In this document: piece after piece, positions 16,264 to 23,895 of the stretch | How the letters are laid out: the number at the start of each line of letters is the position of its first letter | Numbering within the stretch: the first letter of the stretch is position 1 | Assembly: GCA_020833255.1 (NCBI GenBank) | Contig: JAJHQR010000010.1 | Span: 1-34,949, forward strand | Length of the DNA stretch: 34,949 bases | Origin: Desulfurococcaceae archaeon | GTDB lineage: Archaea; Thermoproteota; Thermoprotei_A; Sulfolobales; NBVN01 | Direction of reading: 5' to 3' | Translations under genes and position numbers: made by a program | Notes under the pieces: generated by a model | The model's input: only the letters and a program-made list of their open reading frames with translations | What the model was told of the DNA's origin: nothing | The model's database searches: none

Positions 16264-17463
16264 ATGCGTTTGATAGTGGTTAAGCGCGTGAAGACATCAA
16301 ACTTATATTACGTTGGGATACCAGTACTCTCCATACTTGCTGGTCTAGCGTTATCTACACTCATATTCGCTTCCATAGGTGTGCCGCCGGATCTATTCAT
16401 CAGCGAGATCCTCGCAGGTTTCCAAAGTCCTCAGACCTTAAGGTATTTCGCTCTACTCGTGATACTGGGTGTTGCGTTAACCATGAGTTTCAGAGCTTCT
16501 ATCTGGAATATCGGTGCTGAGGGTCAGATGATTTGGGGGATGCTTGCAGGGGGTTATATAGCGCTTTTCGTTGCAGCGCAATCCATGTACGTAAGTCCCA
16601 GCGACCTCCCTAACTATGCTAACGTGCCCGGGGTGGAGATCATTGACGCGTCCCCTGTTAAGCCGGTCATCTCAGTTCTCTTAATGGATCCGTCTCTAGG
16701 CAAGTTATTGATGGTTTTATTCGGGATGTTGGCCGGAGGTTTATGGGCTTTAATACCTGCGGTGCTTAAGGCGTATCTAGACATAGATGAGGTAGCATCA
16801 ACCCTCATCTTAAATTATGTGGCGTATCAACTCTTTAACCACTTAGTCTCCTATAACTTGAGGGGTCTTAGTGTTCAAGCTAGGCAATTCTTTAGGACTG
16901 ATAGGATGAATTCAGCGCTCCTCTTTAACTTAATCCCAGGCACCTCAGTTACTGTGCAGGAAGTGCTCATGGCTGTAATATTCTTTGTTTCCGTCGTCTT
17001 GATGTACAGGTATACGGCGGTAGGTCTTAGGCTGAAGATAATTGGGTCGAACCCGCAACTTCTTAGGTCTGTAGGGGTGGATGAGAGGAGGTATATCCTG
17101 TTAGCGATGTTTTTGAGTGGGATGCTAGCGGGTGCTGCAGGAGTCTCAATACTCGCTAATCCTGGCATAGGTAAGTTGGAGAAGATAGCTAACGTGGTTA
17201 GCCCGCCTACGATGAACTTAGGCTACACCGCTATATTAGTCTCGTGGCTCTCAATACTTGACCTACGGTTCGTCCCTATATACGCTTATATCGTGGCCTC
17301 CTTATTCCAGGGTAGTAGCTTGCTTCAGTCAGAGATTAACTCGCTATTTCCTGAGTTATCCTTGACTGGGGCCGCCCTGACATACATACCCATAGGTTCT
17401 ATACTAGTGGTCTACGTAATTCTGAGGATATTCACGGAATACTCGGTAAGGATAATGAGGTGA
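16264..17463 (+). CDS. Nucleoside-type ABC importer permease 1
   Basis: This 399-residue protein has about ten hydrophobic segments and belongs to the BPD_transp_2 (RbsC/LivH-like) family. The stretch FRASIWNIGAEGQMIWGMLA near residue 78 is the characteristic signature of the first permease of BMP-linked nucleoside importers. GLRLKIIGSNPQLLRSVGV near 257 is the cytoplasmic coupling loop. It starts 1 nt after the ATPase stop and pairs with the next permease to form the channel. Confidence 0.9.
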   Translation: MRLIVVKRVKTSNLYYVGIPVLSILAGLALSTLIFASIGVPPDLFISEILAGFQSPQTLRYFALLVILGVALTMSFRASIWNIGAEGQMIWGMLAGGYIALFVAAQSMYVSPSDLPNYANVPGVEIIDASPVKPVISVLLMDPSLGKLLMVLFGMLAGGLWALIPAVLKAYLDIDEVASTLILNYVAYQLFNHLVSYNLRGLSVQARQFFRTDRMNSALLFNLIPGTSVTVQEVLMAVIFFVSVVLMYRYTAVGLRLKIIGSNPQLLRSVGVDERRYILLAMFLSGMLAGAAGVSILANPGIGKLEKIANVVSPPTMNLGYTAILVSWLSILDLRFVPIYAYIVASLFQGSSLLQSEINSLFPELSLTGAALTYIPIGSILVVYVILRIFTEYSVRIMR

Positions 17464-17469
17464 GCTACG

Positions 17470-18393
17470 ATGATAGGGGAGATACTCAACGTGATAATCG
17501 CTATGTCCCCGATATTCGTTTTCTTGTACTTAGCGAGCCTAGGTAATTCCTTGGTTGAGAAGTCAGGCATACTTAACTTAGCTATTGACGGCGCGTACAC
17601 GCTGGGCGTGGCTCTGGTCTTCACTTTACTGGTGTTCGTGAACGACCCCACGCTAGCGTTGCTCATCACATCACTCTTGATAGGGTTGTTAGGCGTGTTA
17701 ATAGCTTTCTTGACTACGAAGCTACCTATATCTCACGGTGCCGTAGGTCTTTCAATTCAGTTCGTGGGTTACGGTCTCGCGTCATTCCTCGCGTACCCGA
17801 TGTCGTTGAAGGTTAGGGCTGAGAGGATAAGCCTCAATACCTACCTTACGATACCTGAGGTCGTCTTAACTTTCTTAACCCTGTCTGTAGTGATCGGGGT
17901 GTTAACGTACTTACTCATCTATAGAACTAAGTTAGGGGCTGCTATAAGAGCTGTGGGCGAGAATCCTGCCGGGGCCTCAGCCCTAGGTATTAACGTCCTT
18001 AAGATAAGGATCGTGGCTACCTTCCTAGGGTACGTTCTAATAGGTTCTGCGTCCTCACTCTACCTACTACTATACACGAAGAACTGGCAAGAAGGTTTAG
18101 GGATGGGTTACGGCTGGATCTCCTTCGCAATATCTTTATCGTCCGGCAGACATCCCCTCGTAGGGATAGCTACCTCAATAATATTCGCTACACTCATCAG
18201 GTACGCGTACGTACTCCAGGACGTGCTAGTGGGGTACGGAATAAGCATATCAACCTTCATAGTCATCGCACTCCCGTTCATAGCAGCCGTATTCATACCC
18301 CTAGTAGTCACCGCGATCCCGCAACTACGCAGGAGGTTCGCACCGCCTAAACACCTAGGAAAGATATTCTTTAGCGAGGAAAGATCTGTGTGA
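17470..18393 (+). CDS. Nucleoside-type ABC importer permease 2
   Basis: The 307-residue BPD_transp_2 permease has about eight to nine helices. The N-terminal signature SLVEKSGILNLAIDGAYTLG near residue 30 and the coupling loop LGAAIRAVGENPAGASALGI near 157 are typical of the second permease in BMP-linked systems. It lies 6 nt after permease 1 and ends the operon. The C-terminal tail is basic and cytoplasmic. A 143-nt gap follows, holding the promoter region of the AbrB-PhoU gene. Confidence 0.9.
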   Translation: MIGEILNVIIAMSPIFVFLYLASLGNSLVEKSGILNLAIDGAYTLGVALVFTLLVFVNDPTLALLITSLLIGLLGVLIAFLTTKLPISHGAVGLSIQFVGYGLASFLAYPMSLKVRAERISLNTYLTIPEVVLTFLTLSVVIGVLTYLLIYRTKLGAAIRAVGENPAGASALGINVLKIRIVATFLGYVLIGSASSLYLLLYTKNWQEGLGMGYGWISFAISLSSGRHPLVGIATSIIFATLIRYAYVLQDVLVGYGISISTFIVIALPFIAAVFIPLVVTAIPQLRRRFAPPKHLGKIFFSEERSV

Positions 18394-18536
18394 AACCACT
18401 CAGCCTCTCACGTACTGTAATCAATCACTAAAACCTCTGAGTTTTAGGAGAGTTAATCGTAAACAAACTAGCAGGAATTTTACGTTACGGTAATTCTTAA
18501 AGTATCGTATCCTTAATATTAGTTGGGTTAAGGTGA

Positions 18537-19427
18537 ATGACTGAGAAGATCGTTAAGAAGGTTGGTTTGGTCGGTAAGGGATCCTTATCAGTAGTCATAC
18601 CTAAGAAGTGGGCGGATTCTATGGGTGTGAAGCCTGGTGACGAGATAGGCTTGATTTTTAACGGCTCTAAAATAACTTTAGTACCTCACACGCAGGAAGA
18701 GCCTGAGAACGTCAACATATTGATCGAGGTCGATGACCTGGATTTAGCCTTAAGAAAACTCATAGCCTCATACGTTGAGGGGGTTACTAAGGTTAAGGTA
18801 AGAGCTGAGTACACGGAGCTACTTAAGATCTCTGAGAGACTCAGAGAGAATATCTCCATGTTCATGCTTAGAGCGGAGCCCGGCTCGAAAATACATGAAA
18901 TACTGTTTAATGACGTGAAGACAGACATGCCGTCAACGCTGAAGCTTATCGAATCAATAACTACTGAAGTCTTGGAGAGCTTGGTTAGCAAGGATTACGA
19001 GAAGGCTTCTATGTATTATAAAGAGTTTATGAGGAACTACCTCTACTTCTTGAGAAACCTGAAACTCAGTCTAGCCGAGAACAGCATCGAGCCTTATGAA
19101 GCCATAGATCTGCTACTCTCTATAGAATACATTAAAGAACTAGTAAATACCTTCCTCAACGTACGGGAACTCACCCCCTCAGAAATGAGGTGTGTTGAGA
19201 AACTTGTGGAATTAGCTGAGGGATCTATAAACTCCTTGCTAGCTCAAGACGTGGACGCAGCCGTCAATACAGCGAGCAACATACTTAAGCTACTTAAAGA
19301 CATAGACGTGGAAACAGATTTCTGCAGGAGGTGCTCGTACCTCATATCGAAAATCTCGGAATTGGTTTTAGGACGTTGCATAAGGAATAAAGCGTGTAGG
19401 TGTAAGCATTTTTACCCTAAGGTGTGA
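18537..19427 (+). CDS. AbrB-PhoU fusion regulator
   Basis: The first 50 of 296 residues are a SpoVT/AbrB swapped-hairpin DNA-binding domain (VGKGSLSVVIPKKWADSMGV, then PGDEIGLIFNGSKITLVP). The rest is a PhoU-like helical bundle in two repeats. This archaeal combination is usually taken as a phosphate-responsive transcription regulator. The C-terminus adds a cysteine cluster (C-R-R-C and later C-x5-C-x-C), unusual for PhoU domains and compatible with a bound metal or Fe-S cluster. It lies between the ABC operon and the hydrogenase operon and has its own upstream gap. Its target is unknown. Confidence 0.85.
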   Translation: MTEKIVKKVGLVGKGSLSVVIPKKWADSMGVKPGDEIGLIFNGSKITLVPHTQEEPENVNILIEVDDLDLALRKLIASYVEGVTKVKVRAEYTELLKISERLRENISMFMLRAEPGSKIHEILFNDVKTDMPSTLKLIESITTEVLESLVSKDYEKASMYYKEFMRNYLYFLRNLKLSLAENSIEPYEAIDLLLSIEYIKELVNTFLNVRELTPSEMRCVEKLVELAEGSINSLLAQDVDAAVNTASNILKLLKDIDVETDFCRRCSYLISKISELVLGRCIRNKACRCKHFYPKV

Positions 19428-19475
19428 GTCTCACGACACGAGTGAAATCGCGTGACCCCCTCGAGTTAGATCCTT

Positions 19476-19515
19476 CTTAATTAAACTTACTTACCTAAAA
19501 GTAAGTTTAATTAAG
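19476..19515. promoter_or_regulatory. 17-bp perfect inverted repeat before the hydrogenase operon
   Basis: The left arm 19476-19492 (CTTAATTAAACTTACTT) pairs exactly with 19499-19515 across a 6-nt spacer. Its right edge is 5 nt from the TATA box at 19521, over the expected BRE/TFB site, so a bound protein should control hydrogenase transcription. It also lies about 50 nt beyond the stop of the AbrB-PhoU gene, so a terminator role for that gene is possible but less likely without a T-tract. Confidence 0.65.
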
Positions 19516-19520
19516 TTCTC

Positions 19521-19528
19521 TTTATATA
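19521..19528 (+). promoter_or_regulatory. TATA box of the hydrogenase operon
   Basis: TTTATATA is placed so that transcription starts near 19548. The in-frame GTG at 19533 would then lie upstream of the mRNA start, which supports the ATG at 19560 (with GGGGGT 6 nt before it) as the true start of the first gene. Confidence 0.6.
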
Positions 19529-19559
19529 GATTGTGACCCCTAGTATAGCGGGGGTAGTC

Positions 19560-20138
19560 ATGTATTACGAGCAATCGAGGACTTATTTGCGGACGCCTCA
19601 GTCAGGCGCCGTGTTAGACCCTAGGAGGTATCTCAGCGTGGTAGATAGAGTTATTTGTAAGTATGGCGCTGACAGGAGTAAGTTAATTAACATGCTTCAG
19701 GAAATACAGAGGGAGTTTCAGCACCTTCCTAGACAAGCTCTCGAGATGCTGTCTGTTAAGCTAGGCATCTCATTATCTGAGATTATCAACGTCGCTACAT
19801 TCTATCATCAATTCAGGTTAGAACCTGTCGGGGTGTACGTTATTCAGGTATGCTTTGGCACGACTTGCTACCTTAAGGGGTCTTCGGAAATCTACGAATC
19901 TATGAGGAAGGTGCTTGGCTTGAGGGAAAGAGAGAACACGGCTAGGGACGGCACTATAACTATTGAGAAAGCTAGGTGTTTTGGTTGTTGTAGCCTGGCC
20001 CCAGTCATCATGGTTACTTCATCGGATGGGAGTGAGAGATACGTTCATGGCAGGCTCAACGTATCTGAGGGTAAGAGAGTGGTTCTAGACTACAGATCGA
20101 AAGCTTTGATGAAGTTAAAGGGACTTAAGAATGAGTGA
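19560..20138 (+). CDS. NuoE/HydC-like [2Fe-2S] subunit of the hydrogenase
   Basis: This 192-residue protein has an N-terminal helical bundle and a thioredoxin-like [2Fe-2S] domain. The ligands are C98 and C103 (CFGTTC) and C140 and C144 (CFGCC), the full four-cysteine set. Such subunits accept electrons from the FMN of the NuoF-like partner in NADH dehydrogenases, formate dehydrogenases and HydABC-type hydrogenases. It is the first gene of a five-gene operon and overlaps the next by 8 nt. I chose the ATG at 19560 instead of the GTG at 19533 because of the TATA position and the G-rich ribosome site. It is cytoplasmic. Confidence 0.9.
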   Translation: MYYEQSRTYLRTPQSGAVLDPRRYLSVVDRVICKYGADRSKLINMLQEIQREFQHLPRQALEMLSVKLGISLSEIINVATFYHQFRLEPVGVYVIQVCFGTTCYLKGSSEIYESMRKVLGLRERENTARDGTITIEKARCFGCCSLAPVIMVTSSDGSERYVHGRLNVSEGKRVVLDYRSKALMKLKGLKNE

Positions 20139-21954
20139 GGCTCTAGAATTAGGTTCAGGCACTCGAAAAATCAGTGAACTCATAGTTAGGGTACCTCTAG
20201 CTAGCTGTACTCTGGCGGCCGGCGCTAGCAAAGTACTAGAATCTATTGAGAAAGCTTTAGGGAAGCTAGGTCTTGAAGCGAGAGTTAAGAAAACCGGGTG
20301 TATGGGTTTATGCTACCTAGATCCTTGGATAGAGCTGGAGTCGAGGGGGTTACCGCCGACGATATACGCTAACGTCAAACCGGAGCAAGCTGAGGGAATA
20401 ATAAGGAGGTACGTTGAGGGAGACTTAAGCGGTGCCTTAGCGGTCAGGAGTGAAGCAAGCGGATTCAAGGGCGTGCCAACCCTTAACTCCCTGCCTGAGT
20501 GGAGGCTTCAAGTAAGGTATGTCTCGAGAAACTGCGGCTTCATAGACCCTGAGTCAATAGAAGATTACTTGAGAACCGGTGGTTACTCAGGGCTTAAGAA
20601 AGCGCTTAAGCTAGGTAGGGAAGAAGTGATAGAGATCGTGAGGAAATCCGGTCTTAGGGGTCGTGGGGGAGCGGGCTTCCCTACATGGTATAAGTGGAGG
20701 GTAGCGTACGAGCAGAGAAGCGATGTCAAGTACGTGATCTGCAACGGCGATGAGGGGGATCCAGGAGCTTTCATGAATAGATTGCTGGCTGAGTCAGACC
20801 CCCACAGAGTTTTAGAAGGGTTGATTATAGCGGGTTACGCTATAGGCGCTTCCAGAGGCTACATATTCGTGAGAGCTGAGAAGCCTCTCATGGCGGACAG
20901 GCTTGAGGTGGCTGTGAGGCAAGCTAGAGACTACGGCTTCCTGGGCGAGAAGATACTGGGCACTGACTTCAGCTTCGATGTAGAGGTTTACAGGAGTGCC
21001 GGCGCTTTCGTGTGCGGTGAGGAGACGGCTCTCATTGCCGCAATAGAGGGTAGGTCTAGACCCAGGCAGAGACCGCCTTACCCGGCAACAAGCGGCTTGT
21101 GGGGTAAGCCTACAGTAATAAACAATGTTGAGACTCTCGCACACGTAGCAACTATCTTCCAGACAGGTTTAGACGAATTCACTAAGTACGGGACCGAGAG
21201 ATCTAAAGGAACCAAGATGTTTTGCGTGACCGGCTCAGTTAGGAAGACCGGCGTGTACGAGGTCCCTATAGGCACTAAGATCCGTACCTTAGTATATGAG
21301 TTAGCTGGAGGGCCGCCTGACGGGAGATCTGTTAAGGCGGTTCAAGTCGGCGGCCCGAGCGGCGGGTGCATACCGGCTGATCTACTCGACTTAGAGCTAG
21401 ACTACGAGACCCTGCAGTCTTACGGTGCTATAATGGGTTCCGGAGGGCTTGTAGTGATAGATAATACTAACTGCATGGTTGATGTAGCTAAGTATTTCAT
21501 CACGTTCACCCTAGCAGAGTCTTGCGGTAAGTGCCTGCCCTGCAGGGTGGGGGTGAAGGTACTTGGTGATATTCTTGAGAAGGTGGCGTCAGGTACTGCG
21601 ACCCTAGAAGATCTCGAGCTCTTGAGAGAGCTCGGGGAGAGCATTATGAGGTCCTCCCTCTGTGCGTTAGGGGGTACAGCACCTAATCCAGTGTTGTCTA
21701 CGCTCAGATACTTCAAGAACGAGTACGAAGAACACGTAGTCATGAGGAGGTGCCCGGCTAAAGTGTGTTCTAGGCTGGTAACCTACGAGATAGATCCGGC
21801 TAGGTGTAGGGGGTGTGGGCAGTGCGCTAAGAACTGCCCGGTAAGCGCGATCAGCGGCCAACCAGGCAAGGCATTCAAGATAGATACGAGTCGCTGCACT
21901 AAGTGCGGTCAATGCTTAATAATCTGTCCATTCGGCGCGGTAGTGAAGGGGTGA
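20131..21954 (+). CDS. NuoF/HydB-like FMN and NAD(P)-binding flavoprotein subunit
   Basis: 607 residues with four parts in order. The first is a thioredoxin-like [2Fe-2S] domain with C26, C57 and C61; the usual second cysteine of the first pair is not seen. The second is the NuoF core with LRGRGGAGFPTWYKW near 175 (FMN/NADH), CNGDEGDPGAF near 203 and an AFVCGEETALIAAIEG stretch near 290. The third is the [4Fe-4S] site SCGKCLPCR with a distant C in SSLCALG. The fourth is a C-terminal ferredoxin with two CxxCxxCxxxC motifs (CRGCGQCAKNC and CTKCGQCLIIC). This is the HydB layout of electron-bifurcating hydrogenases, where FMN links NAD(P)H, ferredoxin and H2. It lies 4 nt before the next gene. 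Confidence 0.92.
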   Translation: MSEALELGSGTRKISELIVRVPLASCTLAAGASKVLESIEKALGKLGLEARVKKTGCMGLCYLDPWIELESRGLPPTIYANVKPEQAEGIIRRYVEGDLSGALAVRSEASGFKGVPTLNSLPEWRLQVRYVSRNCGFIDPESIEDYLRTGGYSGLKKALKLGREEVIEIVRKSGLRGRGGAGFPTWYKWRVAYEQRSDVKYVICNGDEGDPGAFMNRLLAESDPHRVLEGLIIAGYAIGASRGYIFVRAEKPLMADRLEVAVRQARDYGFLGEKILGTDFSFDVEVYRSAGAFVCGEETALIAAIEGRSRPRQRPPYPATSGLWGKPTVINNVETLAHVATIFQTGLDEFTKYGTERSKGTKMFCVTGSVRKTGVYEVPIGTKIRTLVYELAGGPPDGRSVKAVQVGGPSGGCIPADLLDLELDYETLQSYGAIMGSGGLVVIDNTNCMVDVAKYFITFTLAESCGKCLPCRVGVKVLGDILEKVASGTATLEDLELLRELGESIMRSSLCALGGTAPNPVLSTLRYFKNEYEEHVVMRRCPAKVCSRLVTYEIDPARCRGCGQCAKNCPVSAISGQPGKAFKIDTSRCTKCGQCLIICPFGAVVKG

Positions 21955-21958
21955 TCGC

Positions 21959-22612
21959 ATGGTTAAGGTTTACGTGAATAATAATGAGGTCGAGGTATCT
22001 CAAGACGCCTTAGTCATCGATGCTGTTGAGAAAGCTGGATATGAGGTTCCGACCCTGTGCTACCTTAAGGGCCTCTTCAACGAAGCTACTTGCAGGATAT
22101 GTGTTGTCAAGGTTAATGGGAAGGTCGTGCCGTCATGCAGGTTTCCCGTCTTCGAAGGCGCTAGAATCATAGTAGACGATAGTGAGTTAAGAAGGTTAAG
22201 GAGGGTTAACCTAGAATTACTCCTAGCTACACACGAGATCAAGTGCTGGTCTTGCGTGAGGAAGGGTATGTGTGAGTTACTTAGTCTCAGTAAGAGATTG
22301 GGGGTGGAGGGTATTCCCGTGTGTAGTGAGTGCCCGTTGCGTGGTCGCTCCTGCCTAGTTTTGAAAGGCTTTCCGTGTTTAGGCCCCCTAACAGTGGCCG
22401 GATGCGATGCTGAATGCCCTAGGAGGGGATCCCCGTGCATTGGGTGCAGAGGTTATATCATGAGTGAGGACGTCTGGGTTAGGGCTCTTGAAGAATTCTA
22501 TAAAGATAATGTGAGCTTAAACGAGCTTAAATCATTGATTAGTTTCTTCTGGTCATACCTACCGCAAAACCTTTACAGACTTGTGAGGGAGGTGAGTAAC
22601 GTTGAGTATTAA
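21959..22612 (+). CDS. Chimera: NuoG/HydA-type N-terminus fused to C-terminal segment of a [NiFe] small subunit
   Basis: 217 residues. Positions 1-65 are a plant-type [2Fe-2S] ferredoxin domain with C34, C45, C48 and C60. Positions 90-106 give the His-Cys3 [4Fe-4S] site (H92, C96, C99, C105) of NuoG and [FeFe] HydA. From about 120 the protein no longer follows NuoG. It has eight cysteines (122, 125, 132, 140, 149, 153, 160, 163) in the order CSECPLRGRSC, FPCLGPLTVAGC, ECPRRGSPCIGC. This is the medial/distal cluster segment of MvhG/FrhG-like group 3 small subunits, followed by a helical tail like theirs. The proximal-cluster half is missing and appears instead two genes downstream (23896). The ATG is preceded by GGGGTGAT. 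Confidence 0.8.
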   Translation: MVKVYVNNNEVEVSQDALVIDAVEKAGYEVPTLCYLKGLFNEATCRICVVKVNGKVVPSCRFPVFEGARIIVDDSELRRLRRVNLELLLATHEIKCWSCVRKGMCELLSLSKRLGVEGIPVCSECPLRGRSCLVLKGFPCLGPLTVAGCDAECPRRGSPCIGCRGYIMSEDVWVRALEEFYKDNVSLNELKSLISFFWSYLPQNLYRLVREVSNVEY

Positions 22613-23888
22613 GCTTACTTCAGAAGTGGTGAGGGTTGCTGGAGAATCAGAAATTCTTGTCTCGATTGATGGGGAGAGAGTTAAGGTAGAGTATGATAGC
22701 TTAGCCAGCCCCAGGTCTTTCGAATCCTTGGTTACGGGGCGTAAGTACTGGGAAGTGCCGTACGTGGTTTCCAGGGTGTGCGGGGTCTGTAGCCACGCCC
22801 ATTTCTGGGCGTCAAACTTAGCTATAGAGTTAGCTCTAGGGATTAAGGTAGATGAAGCCACATCAACTCTTAGAGACGCCTGCAATAAACTCCAGATACT
22901 TCAAAACCACGTAATACATCTGGGATTCCTGGTCTTGCCAGACTACGGGTATTCGGTGGGGAACGACAAGTACGTAAGCACGCTACTCAAAGTGAATAGG
23001 GTGGTTAACGAAGCTCTAAGGCTATTAGGTGGTAGACTAACCAACCCAAACGTGTACGTCCCCGGAGGCTTCACCGAAGATCTGAAACAACCGGTGATTA
23101 AGAGGGTCGTGAACCTCTTGGAAAGCGTAGGTAACGACTTGAGAGAATTAGCTAACATTATATTAAGTATCGAGCTCCCGGAGCTTGAGGATCCTTCCCC
23201 CGAGTACGTCTCCCTGAGGAATTCACCCAGCGTGACAGTACCTGTTGAAGGGCCCTACATCATAGATTCTAGCAAGAACACGTATACCGTCTACGAAAAC
23301 TACCGTGAAATCTTCGTTGAACGTTACCTAGACTTATCAACGAGTAAGAAGTGTTTAATGAATGGTGAGAAGGTTTTCCACACGGGTGCTAGAGCTAGAT
23401 TAATCAATTACTTAAAGGGTGGGTCGGGCTTAAGTAGCGAGCTCAGATATCTCATAGCTAGGTATGAACCGCTCTTCAAGAAAAACCCGTTCTCCAATAT
23501 CTACGCGAAAATAATTGAGTCACTACTCATATACGAGAACCTACTGCAAACACTATCCTCGCTAGATACAGGAAAACTTAGTAGGGTGAGGCCCGGCAAT
23601 AGTTTTAGTGGTGGTTTCGGCGTCGGGGTCGTTGAAGCTCCTAGAGGTCTTTTAATACATTATTATGAGTTAAACCCTGAGATGAGGGTAATTAAGGCAG
23701 ACATAATAACGCCTACAGTAATGTTCTCGAAACACATAGAGGTTAGTAGTGAGGCTTTAATAAAAGGTTTGTTAGCCAGCGAGGAGGGGCGAGACGAATC
23801 ACTAGTTAAAAGATTCGTTGAAGCCCTGGTCAGAGCTTACGACCCTTGCATCCCTTGCGCGGTTCACGTAATTAAGATGAAGAGGTGA
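22602..23888 (+). CDS. [NiFe]-hydrogenase large (catalytic) subunit, group 3 type
   Basis: This 428-residue subunit keeps both nickel motifs, RVCGVCSHAH (C60, C63) and DPCIPCAVH (C416, C419, H422), so it should bind the NiFe(CN)2CO centre and split or make H2. Six residues follow His422, the C-terminal peptide that a maturation endopeptidase removes. Overall length and the short L1-to-start distance fit cytoplasmic group 3 enzymes (Mvh, sulfhydrogenase, Hox). The start is TTG behind a perfect GGAGGTGA and overlaps the preceding gene by 11 nt. No maturation genes (hyp, endopeptidase) are in the window. Confidence 0.92.
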   Translation: MSIKLTSEVVRVAGESEILVSIDGERVKVEYDSLASPRSFESLVTGRKYWEVPYVVSRVCGVCSHAHFWASNLAIELALGIKVDEATSTLRDACNKLQILQNHVIHLGFLVLPDYGYSVGNDKYVSTLLKVNRVVNEALRLLGGRLTNPNVYVPGGFTEDLKQPVIKRVVNLLESVGNDLRELANIILSIELPELEDPSPEYVSLRNSPSVTVPVEGPYIIDSSKNTYTVYENYREIFVERYLDLSTSKKCLMNGEKVFHTGARARLINYLKGGSGLSSELRYLIARYEPLFKKNPFSNIYAKIIESLLIYENLLQTLSSLDTGKLSRVRPGNSFSGGFGVGVVEAPRGLLIHYYELNPEMRVIKADIITPTVMFSKHIEVSSEALIKGLLASEEGRDESLVKRFVEALVRAYDPCIPCAVHVIKMKR

Positions 23889-23895
23889 GTCGAGA

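Noticed and set aside
19533-19559. Upstream GTG start for the NuoE-like subunit
   Set aside because: It lies only 5 nt after the TATA box, before the expected transcription start; the ATG at 19560 with GGGGGT fits better.
20812-21144. 110-codon antisense frame in the NuoF-like gene, and similar antisense frames through the hydrogenase and transporter genes
   Set aside because: These are complements of strongly supported coding regions with no independent signals.
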